Notes: generated by a model from the sequence alone, not told the origin. DNA of 33,412 bases from Paludibacteraceae bacterium (GCA_016280845.1 JAEEHO010000001.1:1-33412); one strand, 5' to 3'; counted from the stretch's first letter, positions 7,921 to 16,916 are shown. Numbers and translations: made by a program.

Positions 7921-10143
7921 ATACGATACGTTGATGTCATATTACCATTAGCCATCCGGGATGTCTATACGTATAGCGTTCCGGATGATTTGTCCACACC
8001 GCAGGCCGGTGTGCGCGTGGTGGTGCCGCTGATGAAGAAATCGCTGCGCGGCATAGTGCTGCGCGAGCATACCGAGCCGATTGACTCCGGCCTGGTAGGC
8101 AAGATACGCCCGCTGAGCGAGATAATAGACGAGCAACCCATCATCAATGCGCCGCAGCTGGCGCTATGGCAATGGATGAGCACATACTACATGTGCACAT
8201 TGGGTGAAGTGATGGCAGCCGCCCTGCCAAGCGGTATACTGGACGACCGCTACAACGAGCGCATCACACAATATATCGTTCTGCCGCCGCAGGCGGACCA
8301 CGAGGCGGTGCGTGCGACGCTGAAGCGCGCACCCAAGCAACTGCTGGTTTACGATACGGCGGTGAACATGTGCCGAGCCACAGGGCGCGTAGAACGACGC
8401 GCACTGCTGCAAGAGAGTTGCCAGGCAGCGGCCGTGCTGCACGCGATGCTGGAGAAAGGAGTACTGCTGCAGGAACAGGTGGGTGTATCGCGCATAGAAC
8501 CCTACAAGGGCACCATCGAATCCGAGCACGAGTTGACTCCCGCACAACAAAAAAGTGCCGATCAAATCAAGGATTATTTCCGCAACGGCAAGCAGATAGT
8601 GCTGCTGCACGGCGTGACATCGAGCGGCAAGACGGATATATACATCCACCTCATACGCGAGCAACTGAGCCGGGGTAGGAACGTGCTGTACCTGGTGCCG
8701 GAGATAGCGCTGACCACACAACTGACATCGCGACTGCAACGCGTGTTCGGCGACCGGCTGCAGGTCTATCACAGCCGATTCAGCGACGCAGAGCGCAACG
8801 AGATATACCACGCTGCGACCAAACAGGAGCCGCACGTCGTGATAGGTGCGCGCAGCGCGGTTTTTCTGCCAATGCCGAACATAGGACTGATCATCGTGGA
8901 CGAAGAGCACGAGAGCAGCTACAAACAGGCCGAGCCGGCTCCGCGCTATCATGCCCGTGCAGCCGCTATTGTGTTGGCGCGTGAGCACAAGGCCGATGTG
9001 CTGCTGGGAACAGCCACGCCGGCGATTGAGTCCTACTATCTGGCGCAGAAGGGTGTGTACGGACTGGTGAACCTGGAGGAACGGTTTGCCGGCATAGAGC
9101 TGCCGGATACACAACTGATAGACCTGAAAAGGCAATACACGCGCAAGGAGATGTACGACCACTTTAGCGACCCGCTGGTGGAAGCCATACGCGCAACGTT
9201 GGCCGAGAAACGGCAAGTGATACTGTTTCAGAACCGTCGCGGCTATGCACCGCAGCTACAGTGCACATCGTGTGGTAAGACACCGCGCTGCGTGCAATGC
9301 GACGTGCCGCTGACGCTCCATCTGCGCGCCAACGAACTGCGGTGTCACTACTGCGGCTACAGAACGCCTATGCCTACCCGTTGTCCGGACTGCGGCGGCG
9401 AGATGAAGGTGCGGGGATTCGGAACCGAACGCATAGAGGACGAGATAAGCAAGCTGTTTCCCGAGGCACGCGTGTTGCGCATGGATCTGGACACCACACG
9501 CAGCAAGACTGCCTATCAGGACATTATCAACAGTTTCGCCCGCCACGAGTGCGACATACTCATCGGTACACAGATGGTGACCAAAGGACTGCATTTTGAC
9601 GACGTGGGTCTGGTGGCGGTGCTGAATGCCGATCCGCTGCTGAACCAACCGGATTTCCGCTCATACGAACGGTCGTTTCAGATGCTGGAGCAGGTGGCAG
9701 GACGCGCCGGCCGAAAGGGCAACAAAGGCACGGTATATATCCAATCGTTCGACCCGAGCAACGTGGTGCTGCAGATGGTTAGAACGCACGATTACCGAGC
9801 GCTGTACCAACAGCAGATAGCCGAACGGCAACTATTCAATTATCCGCCGTTTCATCGGCTCATATCGCTATCGGTACGCCATACGGACAGCCAACGTGTG
9901 CAGGCCACCACACAGGCGCTGCAGACACGACTGAGACAGATATTCGGTCCGCGGGTGTCGGAGGTGATAGTGCCTAGCGTGGAGCGCATACAGGCCTATT
10001 ATATACGCGAGCTGAATCTGCGCATTGAGAACAACGCGCAGATAGCCGAAGCCAAAAGACGACTGAGAGAAACCATAGACTATATAACCGGTCAAACCAA
10101 CTACAGAGGCGTGAGCATCATAGCCGATGTAGATCCGCTATAA
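7921..10143 (+). CDS. priA: Primosomal protein N' (replication restart helicase PriA)
   Basis: 3'-to-5' superfamily 2 helicase that reloads the replisome at collapsed forks. The N-terminal 3'-DNA-binding motif (YVDVILPLAIRDVYTYSVPD) begins at codon 7927. A Walker A GVTSSGKTDIY follows near 8610, the DEEH box in IIVDEEHESSYK near 8890, and four CxxC pairs for two zinc ions around 9265-9400. The start is a problem. The frame is closed by TGA at 7912-7914, and between it and the conserved start there is no ATG, GTG or TTG, only ATA at 7921. The first standard start codon (TTG 7990) would cut off the conserved 3'-DNA-binding motif. Either ATA is used, or the site is frameshifted. The 13-base spacing after tdk and the 19-base spacing to the next gene suggest an operon. 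Confidence 0.93.
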   Translation: MRYVDVILPLAIRDVYTYSVPDDLSTPQAGVRVVVPLMKKSLRGIVLREHTEPIDSGLVGKIRPLSEIIDEQPIINAPQLALWQWMSTYYMCTLGEVMAAALPSGILDDRYNERITQYIVLPPQADHEAVRATLKRAPKQLLVYDTAVNMCRATGRVERRALLQESCQAAAVLHAMLEKGVLLQEQVGVSRIEPYKGTIESEHELTPAQQKSADQIKDYFRNGKQIVLLHGVTSSGKTDIYIHLIREQLSRGRNVLYLVPEIALTTQLTSRLQRVFGDRLQVYHSRFSDAERNEIYHAATKQEPHVVIGARSAVFLPMPNIGLIIVDEEHESSYKQAEPAPRYHARAAAIVLAREHKADVLLGTATPAIESYYLAQKGVYGLVNLEERFAGIELPDTQLIDLKRQYTRKEMYDHFSDPLVEAIRATLAEKRQVILFQNRRGYAPQLQCTSCGKTPRCVQCDVPLTLHLRANELRCHYCGYRTPMPTRCPDCGGEMKVRGFGTERIEDEISKLFPEARVLRMDLDTTRSKTAYQDIINSFARHECDILIGTQMVTKGLHFDDVGLVAVLNADPLLNQPDFRSYERSFQMLEQVAGRAGRKGNKGTVYIQSFDPSNVVLQMVRTHDYRALYQQQIAERQLFNYPPFHRLISLSVRHTDSQRVQATTQALQTRLRQIFGPRVSEVIVPSVERIQAYYIRELNLRIENNAQIAEAKRRLRETIDYITGQTNYRGVSIIADVDPL

Positions 10144-10162
10144 CAAAAAAAACATAACGATT

Positions 10163-11152
10163 ATGAAAATGAAGAATATATACATAGACTGTCCTTACAC
10201 GACAGAGGAAGAAAAACGACGCCACACCATCTCCTATATCAACGAGATGATCACCGAAGGCCGCGCAGCGCAACTGGTGGCCGAGGGAGAAGCGTATCAG
10301 GAAGAACAATTGGCGCGTATAGCCAAAGATATATGCAGTCGGCCGGATGTACGCGTAGTACTGCTGGCCGGACCGTCATCCAGCGGCAAGACCAGCACAA
10401 GCTACAGACTCTGTCTGCAACTGCTGGCATGCGAACGCCGACCGGTAGCGCTGTCGCTGGACAACTGGTATGTGGACGGTACGCTGACTCCGCGCGACGA
10501 GAATGGCAAGAAGGACTACGAGAGCATCTACGCCATCGACCTGAAGCAACTGGAGAGCGACCTGACGGCACTGATAGCCGGTCAGGAGGTAGCGCTGCCT
10601 ACCTTCAACTTCGCCGAAGAGAAACGCGAATACCTCGGCGACACACTCAAGCTGGAGGAAGACAGCATACTGGTGATAGAGGGCATACATGCGCTCAATC
10701 CACTGCTGACCGAACACATCGAACAGAAACGCAAGTACAAGGTCTATGCGGCGCCTATGCGTCCGGTATCGCTGGACGGCGAGCACTGGATACCGACATG
10801 GTACCACCGACTGCTGCGCCGCATGAGCCGCGACTATCGCACACGCGGCCGCTCGCCGCAAGTCACCATAGCCGGATGGGAATCGGTTCGCGAGGGTGAA
10901 CGCAAATGGATAGAACCGTTCCGCAAGGAGGCCGATGCCGAGTTTGACAGCTCGATGCGATACGAACTGCCGACCATACGCACCAAGGTGGAGACAGCCC
11001 TACAAACAGTGCCGGCTGCCTCACAGGAATATGAGACAGCCGAACAACTGCTATTTTACCTCAGTTTCTTCGAACCGATGGATGCCGCTCTGATTCCGCG
11101 CACTTCTATACTGCGCGAGTTTATCGGCGGATCACAATTCAACGTAGGATAA
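10163..11152 (+). CDS. Uridine-kinase-like P-loop nucleoside kinase
   Basis: A 329-residue protein of the phosphoribulokinase/uridine kinase family. The P-loop is LLAGPSSSGKTSTS (about 67-80). SLDNWYVDG matches the substrate-binding aspartate region and VIEGIHALNP the Walker-B-like strand. Many Bacteroidota homologues carry an N-terminal TGS/threonyl-tRNA-synthetase-like segment and are about 550 residues; this one begins about 60 residues before the P-loop, so that segment is absent. The substrate is probably uridine or cytidine, but this is not certain for the branch. It is the last gene of the rightward run and ends 20 bases from the convergent peptidase gene, with no clear hairpin between. 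Confidence 0.82.
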   Translation: MKMKNIYIDCPYTTEEEKRRHTISYINEMITEGRAAQLVAEGEAYQEEQLARIAKDICSRPDVRVVLLAGPSSSGKTSTSYRLCLQLLACERRPVALSLDNWYVDGTLTPRDENGKKDYESIYAIDLKQLESDLTALIAGQEVALPTFNFAEEKREYLGDTLKLEEDSILVIEGIHALNPLLTEHIEQKRKYKVYAAPMRPVSLDGEHWIPTWYHRLLRRMSRDYRTRGRSPQVTIAGWESVREGERKWIEPFRKEADAEFDSSMRYELPTIRTKVETALQTVPAASQEYETAEQLLFYLSFFEPMDAALIPRTSILREFIGGSQFNVG

Positions 11153-11172
11153 ATCTTAAGTAACGTATTTGA

Positions 11173-13188
11173 TTACCAGATGCTGACGCGATTCTCGGGT
11201 GCTATGTACAATGGCGACTCGGGAGTTACGTTCCATGCCTCGTACCATGCATTGATATGCGGCAGAGCACCGTTGACACGCCAGCGGCCGAGCGAGTGGG
11301 GATCAGACTTGGTACGCTGGAGAATCTCCTCGGGACGGATATTGTTGGCCCACACATTAGCATAAGCCAGGAAGAAACGTTGCGCAGGAGTGAAGCCATC
11401 GCGGGTCTGCAGACGATCCTTCTCAGCCTTGGCAGCCTCGTTGTTGCAGAATGCGAGATAAGAAACTTGCAGACCGCCGTGGTCAGCGATGTTCTCGCCG
11501 AGCGTGAAGGCACCGTTGGCGTGTACGCCCGGAGCAACCTCAATGCGGTTGAAGGCCTCCTCCATCACCTTAGTACGCAGATCGAAGGCGATCTTGTCCT
11601 CCGGCTTCCACCAATTCTGCATATTGCCATCCTTGTCGAACTGGCAGCCCTGGTCATCAAAACCGTGGGTCATCTCGTGGCCGATAACCACACCGATGGC
11701 GCCGTAATTGAATGCATCGTCTGCGCTCATATCGAAGAACGGATACTGGAGAATACCAGCCGGGAAGCAGATCTCGTTGCTGGACGGATTGTAATAGGCA
11801 TTGACGGTCTGCGGAGTCATATACCACTTGGTCTTGTCAACCGGCTTGCCCAGATAACTGAGACTATAGTCCTGCTCGAACTTAGCCGCACGCCGGATAT
11901 TGGCGTAGTAGGTATCGTTGGCATCGATAGAGAGCTTGCTATAGTCGCGCCATGTATCGGGATAACCGATTTTGATAGTCATGGCATTGAGTTTCTCCAA
12001 TGCCTTGTCTTTGGTCTCGCGCGACATCCACTCGAGGTTCTCTATACGCTGGCCGAGCGCCTTCTGCAGATTATGAACGAGCGCAAGCATACGCGCCTTG
12101 TTCTCCTCGGGGAAATACTTCTCCACATACATCTGGCCAACAGCCTCGCCGAGCGTACCATTGACGATACCTACCGCACGCTTCCACAGCGGCGACGGTT
12201 CCTCACGGCCGGAGAGGATCTGGCCGTAGAAATGGAAGTTCTGCATGAAGATCTCGGTGGTCAGGAAGCTGGCGGCACCGTCGATAACCTGCCATGCAAA
12301 GAGGGTCTTGATATCCTCCAGCGGTTCGTCAGCCAACAGACGGCCTGCCTCTTGCAGATGAGGAACCTGGCCGATAGAGAGGCTGTCGAGGCTGACACCA
12401 AAAGCAGCGAAATAGGACTGCCACTGAATCTGCGGAACGAGTTCCTGCAATTGGTCGAGAGACATCATGTTGTAGTTAGCCTGCGGATCGCGCAGTTCGA
12501 CGTTGGAATAAGCAGCCTTGGCCAGACGGGTCTCCAGACGGAGAACGACGTCCGCACGCGCCTCGGCATTATCGTATCCGAAGAGTTCGAACATGCGGGT
12601 GACATGCTTGCGGTACTCGTCGCGGATCATGCGAGTATGGTCGTCTTCATCGAGATAATATTCCTTCTCGCCCAATGCAAAACCGCCCTGGAACTCATTG
12701 AGGATATTCATCGATGAATTCATAGCATCTGCATCGACATACATACCCCACAGACCGAAGTCCATAGCCTTGCCGAGCGCCTCGGACAACTGGTCGTGCG
12801 AATGGATTGCCTCGATCTCATCGAGCGTTTTCTGAACCGGCGCTATTCCCTCTTGGTCGCGACGGGCGGTATCCATACTCAGATTGTAGAGGTCGCCTAT
12901 CTTCTGCGCCACACTACCTTGCTTGTGCTTCTTGGCCGCCAGATCCTGGATCAGGCCGTTGACCTGCTCGAGGTTGTTCAGTCCCAGCTTGTCAAACGAG
13001 CCGAAGCGGCTGTACTCGGGAGTCAACGGGTTGTTGGCCATCCATCCGCCACAGGCGAATTGGTAGAAATCGTTTTGCGCCACGGCTGTCGTATCGAGAT
13101 TAGACAAATCGATACCCGTGGTCTGCTGTTTAGTACATGCTGTTGCCATAAGCATTATCGCGGAAAGCGATAGAATAATTTTTTTCAT
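11173..13188 (-). CDS. M13-family zinc metallopeptidase lipoprotein (PepO-like)
   Basis: Neprilysin/PepO-type oligopeptidase, 671 residues. It begins with a lipoprotein signal (MKKIILSLSAIMLMATAC), so it should be anchored to an envelope membrane. The zinc site is HEMTH at 504-508, with the third ligand E565 in GENIADHGG. The substrate-backbone motif NAYYNPSSNEI and the terminal VNGALPHINAWYEAW region are typical of the family. ATG 13188 is chosen because it gives the signal peptide and lies after the promoter at 13242-13272; the frame stays open 28 codons further upstream through that promoter. It probably degrades peptides in the periplasm or at the surface. Monocistronic. Confidence 0.95.
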   Translation of the reverse strand: MKKIILSLSAIMLMATACTKQQTTGIDLSNLDTTAVAQNDFYQFACGGWMANNPLTPEYSRFGSFDKLGLNNLEQVNGLIQDLAAKKHKQGSVAQKIGDLYNLSMDTARRDQEGIAPVQKTLDEIEAIHSHDQLSEALGKAMDFGLWGMYVDADAMNSSMNILNEFQGGFALGEKEYYLDEDDHTRMIRDEYRKHVTRMFELFGYDNAEARADVVLRLETRLAKAAYSNVELRDPQANYNMMSLDQLQELVPQIQWQSYFAAFGVSLDSLSIGQVPHLQEAGRLLADEPLEDIKTLFAWQVIDGAASFLTTEIFMQNFHFYGQILSGREEPSPLWKRAVGIVNGTLGEAVGQMYVEKYFPEENKARMLALVHNLQKALGQRIENLEWMSRETKDKALEKLNAMTIKIGYPDTWRDYSKLSIDANDTYYANIRRAAKFEQDYSLSYLGKPVDKTKWYMTPQTVNAYYNPSSNEICFPAGILQYPFFDMSADDAFNYGAIGVVIGHEMTHGFDDQGCQFDKDGNMQNWWKPEDKIAFDLRTKVMEEAFNRIEVAPGVHANGAFTLGENIADHGGLQVSYLAFCNNEAAKAEKDRLQTRDGFTPAQRFFLAYANVWANNIRPEEILQRTKSDPHSLGRWRVNGALPHINAWYEAWNVTPESPLYIAPENRVSIW

Positions 13189-13241
13189 ATTAATAGTATT
13201 TATACAATAGCCAATTCGTGCATTTGCACCATTTGCGCCTG

Positions 13242-13272
13242 CAAAGGTACTACAATTATTGCAATTATGCAA
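13242..13272 (-). promoter_or_regulatory. Promoter of the M13 peptidase gene
   Basis: Minus strand: TTG (13272-13270), a 20-base spacer, TACCTTTG (13249-13242), about 54 bases before the ATG. Confidence 0.8.
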
Positions 13273-13312
13273 ATTTTGTGAGCAAATTCACTATATTTAG
13301 GCATATCAACAA

Positions 13313-13345
13313 GAAAAAAGTCCTGCGTTGAACAAGACTTTTTTC
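13313..13345. terminator. Symmetrical terminator after the OmpA remnant
   Basis: GAAAAAAGTC (13313-13322) pairs perfectly with GACTTTTTTC (13336-13345) around a 13-base loop. Its flanking A and T runs allow termination in either direction. It stands just downstream of the OmpA-like remnant on the minus strand. Confidence 0.75.
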
Positions 13346-13373
13346 GTATTGACAATCGACTGTTTTGTTCCGA

Positions 13374-13567
13374 TTACTTCGGCAGAACAGTGATGCGAAC
13401 GATGCGGTTGAGCGATGTCTTCTCATAGACCTGCTCGCGCGAGCCGAGCGGATTGAGAATGATCTTGCCGGCATCGACACCATAGTCATGAACCAAGATG
13501 TCACGAATCGTGACGGCATGCTTCTGCGCCAACTCGTCGTTGTACTCCGTGGTGCCCGTTGCAGCAA
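13374..13567 (-). pseudogene. Remnant of an OmpA-type C-terminal (peptidoglycan-binding) domain
   Basis: A minus-strand frame ending at TAA 13376-13374 encodes about 60 residues. They include GTTEYNDELAQKHA, a helix VTIRDILVHDYGV, a strand KIILNPLG, and the ending SLNRIVRITVLPK. This order is that of the second half of an OmpA-family domain (N..L...RA..V...L, then NR.V.I at the end). There is no start codon in this frame: it is closed upstream by a TAA near 13611 and the N-terminal half of the domain is missing. The terminator at 13313-13345 is still in place. The most likely reading is a truncated outer-membrane protein gene; a frameshifted short gene is an alternative. Confidence 0.6.
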
Positions 13568-13790
13568 ATCCACAAAAGGGTGTTTTTTTGCGAATATAAC
13601 ATTCTTAGAACCCATTTTTGCCGTTATAAGACACAACCCCTTGTTTTTCTATAAGTTTTAGAGTTTGTCGGTAATCTCATCTATAAATTGTTTGCAGTTG
13701 AATCCACATCATGCAAGCGTGTACGTCTTCGTCGTTTGCCCGATGATATAGAACAGATTCTATTTCCCGCAAAAAAAAGTCATTCAGCAC
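13568..13790. other. Intergenic stretch without recognised genes
   Basis: Between the OmpA remnant and the promoter of the DUF1846 gene the sequence is AT-rich, with stop codons in the frames I followed. No tRNA, hairpin or protein motif was recognised. Confidence 0.5.
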
Positions 13791-13821
13791 TTGCATATGT
13801 GCAATTTTTGTTGTACCTTTG
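13791..13821 (+). promoter_or_regulatory. Promoter of the DUF1846 gene
   Basis: TTG 13791-13793, a 20-base spacer, TACCTTTG 13814-13821, about 30 bases before the ATG at 13852. Confidence 0.8.
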
Positions 13822-13851
13822 CAGCCCGAAAGGATTTAGTCTGATTAGGTT

Positions 13852-15327
13852 ATGCAATTAGCATTTGACAACGACAAGTACATCCGAATACAGTCGGAGC
13901 ACATTCGCGAGCGAATCGCACAGTTCGGTAACAAACTTTATTTGGAGTTAGGAGGAAAACTCTTCGACGACATGCACGCCAGTCGTGTGCTGCCGGGATT
14001 TTTGCCCGACAGCAAGTTGCGCATGCTCTATCAGTTGCGCGATTCGCTGGAGATAGTCATCGTCATCTCGGCTCAAGATATAGAACGCAACAAAGTGCGT
14101 CAGGACTTGGGTATAACCTATGATGAGGATGTGCTGCGTCTGCGTGACGAGTTCTCCCAACGGGGTTTCCTCGTTTCGTCGGTTGTCATCACCCACTACA
14201 GCGGTCAGCGTTCGGCTGATGCCTATCGCCAACGTTTGGAGTGGCAGAATATAAAGGTCTATTACCACTATCTTATCGATGGGTATCCGCACAATGTGGA
14301 TCTGATTGCGTCCGATGAGGGCTTCGGTCATAACGATTACGTTGAAACAACTCGTCCGTTGGTAGTGGTGACAGCGCCGGGTCCGGGTAGTGGCAAGATG
14401 GCTGTATGTCTCTCTCAACTATATAATGAGCACGCGCGCGGTCGCGAAGCCGGTTACGCCAAGTTTGAGACTTTCCCGGTATGGAATCTGCCGTTGAAGC
14501 ATCCTGTTAACGTGGCCTACGAAGCAGCTACGGCTGACTTGCAGGACGTCAATATGATAGACCCGTTCCACCTTGATGCTTACGGTGAGACGGCTATTAA
14601 CTACAATCGAGATATAGAGATTTTTCCGGTGCTGGATGCCATATTTACCTCTATCTACGGTTCTAATCCATACAAGTCACCTACCGATATGGGTGTGAAC
14701 ATGGTAGGTTTCTGTATCAGTGATGACGAGGTATGCTGCGAAGCCAGCAAGCAGGAAATCATCCGCCGTTATTTCCAGGCTCTATGCCGCTTGGCGGGAG
14801 GCGCATGCAATGATGCGGAGATACAGAAACTGGCGTTGTTGCAGAAGCAGGTGGGTATCAACACAGCGTACCGCAAATGTGTGGTGGCTGCGCGTGAGCG
14901 TCGTGAACAAGCCGGCACCGGACGACCGTTCGCTCAGGCGGCTGCGATGGAGTTGCCGGACGGAACAATCATCACAGCCGGTGCCAGTCCTTTGTTGGGT
15001 TCGTCGGCTGCCCTGTTACTCAACGTGATGAAACACATGGCCGGGATAGACCACTCCATCAAACTGATTCCGCAGAACATGATTGAACCGATACAGAAAA
15101 CCAAAATCACATTCCTGCACGGCAAGAACCCGCGTCTGCATACCGATGAGGTGCTGGTGGCTCTGTCCGTACTCTCGCTGAATGACGAGAACTGCCGCCG
15201 CGCACTGGAGAGTCTGCCGCAGCTGAAAGGATGCCAGGCACACTCGACCGTCATGCTCAAGGAAGTGGATGCACGCACATTTGCCAAATTAGGAGTGAAC
15301 ATAACGTGCGATCCCGCCCGCAAATAG
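13852..15327 (+). CDS. DUF1846 (UPF0371) family protein
   Basis: A 491-residue cytoplasmic protein of the DUF1846 family, whose biochemical role I do not know. Recognisable conserved stretches include ISAQDIERNKVRQDLGITYD, VYYHYLIDGYPHNVDLI, the glycine-rich TAPGPGSGKMAVCLSQLYNE (a P-loop-like GPGSGK near residue 184), and the C-terminal LPDGTIITAGASPLLGSSAA. The GPGSGK element suggests nucleotide or phosphate binding. The start at 13852 follows a canonical promoter and an AAAGGA-like purine stretch. It is transcribed alone, with a strong terminator at 15387-15414. Confidence 0.9.
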   Translation: MQLAFDNDKYIRIQSEHIRERIAQFGNKLYLELGGKLFDDMHASRVLPGFLPDSKLRMLYQLRDSLEIVIVISAQDIERNKVRQDLGITYDEDVLRLRDEFSQRGFLVSSVVITHYSGQRSADAYRQRLEWQNIKVYYHYLIDGYPHNVDLIASDEGFGHNDYVETTRPLVVVTAPGPGSGKMAVCLSQLYNEHARGREAGYAKFETFPVWNLPLKHPVNVAYEAATADLQDVNMIDPFHLDAYGETAINYNRDIEIFPVLDAIFTSIYGSNPYKSPTDMGVNMVGFCISDDEVCCEASKQEIIRRYFQALCRLAGGACNDAEIQKLALLQKQVGINTAYRKCVVAARERREQAGTGRPFAQAAAMELPDGTIITAGASPLLGSSAALLLNVMKHMAGIDHSIKLIPQNMIEPIQKTKITFLHGKNPRLHTDEVLVALSVLSLNDENCRRALESLPQLKGCQAHSTVMLKEVDARTFAKLGVNITCDPARK

Positions 15328-15386
15328 GAGAACCGAAGAGTCCCGATGAAATGGGAGAAAAAGACAATAATACCACTTAACCTGTC

Positions 15387-15414
15387 ACAAAAGCGCCCCA
15401 ACGGACGCTTTTGT
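15387..15414 (+). terminator. Terminator of the DUF1846 gene
   Basis: ACAAAAGCG (15387-15395) pairs perfectly with CGCTTTTGT (15406-15414) around a 10-base loop, about 60 bases after the stop codon. Confidence 0.7.
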
Positions 15415-15502
15415 CGCATTCGAAGAAACGAGTGTCGCTATTTTTATTCGGACAATGATTGATTATAAGGCAATTAAAAAGTCATTTGTCGCATAGAAAA
15501 AT

Positions 15503-15533
15503 TTGGATGTCACGGATTTTTGTAGTACCTTTG
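15503..15533 (+). promoter_or_regulatory. Promoter of the TPR/HTH regulator
   Basis: TTG 15503-15505, a 20-base spacer, TACCTTTG 15526-15533, 24 bases before the ATG at 15558. Confidence 0.8.
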
Positions 15534-15557
15534 CATCGATTTTCAAAACTCACCTGT

Positions 15558-16457
15558 ATGAAAAAAAGTGTGCTCATCATTATTATCTCAAGCGCGATGT
15601 TCGCATGTGTATCGCACGTAGAGAAAGCAGATCTGCAGACCGCGGAGTTGACACTTCGTACGGCAGATTCGTTAGAGAACGCACCGCATACGTACGCGGA
15701 TACGTCAGCGTTGTCGGTAGCGGAGCAGGTTTTTCGCTCAGAGAGCAACACAGCCAAACAAGCCAAGTCGGCTTATCACCTTGGCCGGGCGTATCAAGCT
15801 GCACAATGTGATTCGTTGGCATTCATTTGTTTTAGCCGTGCTGCTGACGCTTTTCTCAGGTTGAGTGACTCCGTTTATTACCCGCTTTCGGTGCTTGAGA
15901 TGAGTCTAATAGCGGAACGGCAGTACAAAGAGAACGGTAATGCGACGATGTTGCAGGCTATCCGTACGCTGCAACGCGAAATGATTCGAAAGCAAAATTC
16001 AAGTCATCTATGGCAGTCGTTTTTGGGGCTGATGATTATAGTTCTGGTGATAGCTATTATCGGGGTAGGGTATGCTCTTCGCAAGAAATCGACGCAAGCA
16101 GTCTCCATCCAACGAGAGGACCTGGATCGCAATATCGAATTGCTTTTGACACAGGGGCGCATCACTGTCACGCTGCAATGGGATGATTACAAGCAGTTCT
16201 GCCGGACAGTGAACGCTTATCTCTACAACGCGATAGACCGTCTAAGTGAGACCGGACTGCAATTGAGCGAACAAGATGTGCGGTTTCTGGTATTGGTTCT
16301 GTTGGACCTGTCGGGCAAAGAGATAGCCGATATCATGAATCTGTCACAAAATAGTATAAGCAACAAAAAGACACGCACGGCGCAGAAACTTGGTACCATT
16401 GCTGCAGACCTGCGGGAGAAATTGATATGTTTAATCCTAAAAAGTACAAGACAATGA
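15558..16457 (+). CDS. Membrane-anchored TPR / HTH transcriptional regulator
   Basis: A 299-residue protein in three parts. The N-terminus looks like a lipoprotein signal (MKKSVLIIIISSAMFAC, Cys17). An alpha-helical TPR-like segment follows at about 45-145 (AKSAYHLGRAYQAAQCDSLAF, then FSRAADAFLRL). A single membrane helix lies at about 155-174, and a cytoplasmic part ends in a LuxR/sigma-4-like helix-turn-helix (about 236-282, SEQDVRFLVLVLLDLSGKEIA and the recognition helix near SQNSISNKKTRTAQKLG). This layout would sense something in the periplasm and regulate transcription directly. Its stop codon overlaps the ATG of the TonB-domain gene (ATGA at 16454-16457), so the two proteins probably act together. 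ATG 15558 follows the promoter closely. Confidence 0.8.
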   Translation: MKKSVLIIIISSAMFACVSHVEKADLQTAELTLRTADSLENAPHTYADTSALSVAEQVFRSESNTAKQAKSAYHLGRAYQAAQCDSLAFICFSRAADAFLRLSDSVYYPLSVLEMSLIAERQYKENGNATMLQAIRTLQREMIRKQNSSHLWQSFLGLMIIVLVIAIIGVGYALRKKSTQAVSIQREDLDRNIELLLTQGRITVTLQWDDYKQFCRTVNAYLYNAIDRLSETGLQLSEQDVRFLVLVLLDLSGKEIADIMNLSQNSISNKKTRTAQKLGTIAADLREKLICLILKSTRQ

Positions 16458-16870
16458 AACCAACACTGTTTTTGAGTGCTTTGACACTCGCGATGATGTG
16501 CGTGGTACAAGTACATGCCACCACTGACCCCGTCAATACGGAAGGCGAGGAAAAGACACTGCTTCAAGCGGAAGTGATGCCTAAGTATAATGGAGGAATG
16601 GAGGCGCTGTTTGCCTATATCTCCCAAAATGTGAACTATCCGGAAGATGCGAAGAAAGCCGGTAAAGAAGGTCGCGTATTGTGCTCCTTCATAGTCAGCA
16701 AGACCGGCAAGGTGACCAATGTGCGCATAGTCAGATCTTGCGGAACCAAAAGTCTGGATGATGAAGCACTACGCGTAGTGAAACAGATGCCCGATTGGAC
16801 ACCCGGACGTGACAACGGAAAACCGGTCAATGTGCAATACACGCTGCCCGTCACATTCCGTCTGAAATAA
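16454..16870 (+). CDS. Secreted TonB C-terminal-domain protein
   Basis: A 138-residue protein. A signal peptide (about 1-22, ending VQVHA) is followed by a short acidic linker and a TonB C-terminal domain: PKYNGGMEALFAYISQNVNYP, the strand pair GRVLCSFIVSKTGKVTNVRI, and WTPGRDNGKPVNVQYTLPVTF. True TonB has an N-terminal membrane anchor and a long proline-rich spacer; both are missing, so it cannot span the periplasm as TonB does. It may bind TonB-dependent receptors, or use the domain as a generic protein-binding fold. Start ATG 16454 overlaps the regulator's stop by ATGA. A terminator follows at 16917-16942. Confidence 0.85.
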   Translation: MKPTLFLSALTLAMMCVVQVHATTDPVNTEGEEKTLLQAEVMPKYNGGMEALFAYISQNVNYPEDAKKAGKEGRVLCSFIVSKTGKVTNVRIVRSCGTKSLDDEALRVVKQMPDWTPGRDNGKPVNVQYTLPVTFRLK

Positions 16871-16916
16871 ACATCCCGACAACGGCCGGGAGAAGCATAA
16901 ATACCCTTCATAATGA

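Noticed and set aside
11257..12717. A 486-codon open frame opposite the M13 peptidase gene
   Set aside because: Shadow of the peptidase gene; the product has no signal or motif.
13265..13636. A 123-codon minus-strand frame over the OmpA remnant
   Set aside because: It is shifted by one base from the frame that shows the OmpA pattern; the product is arginine/serine-rich without a motif.
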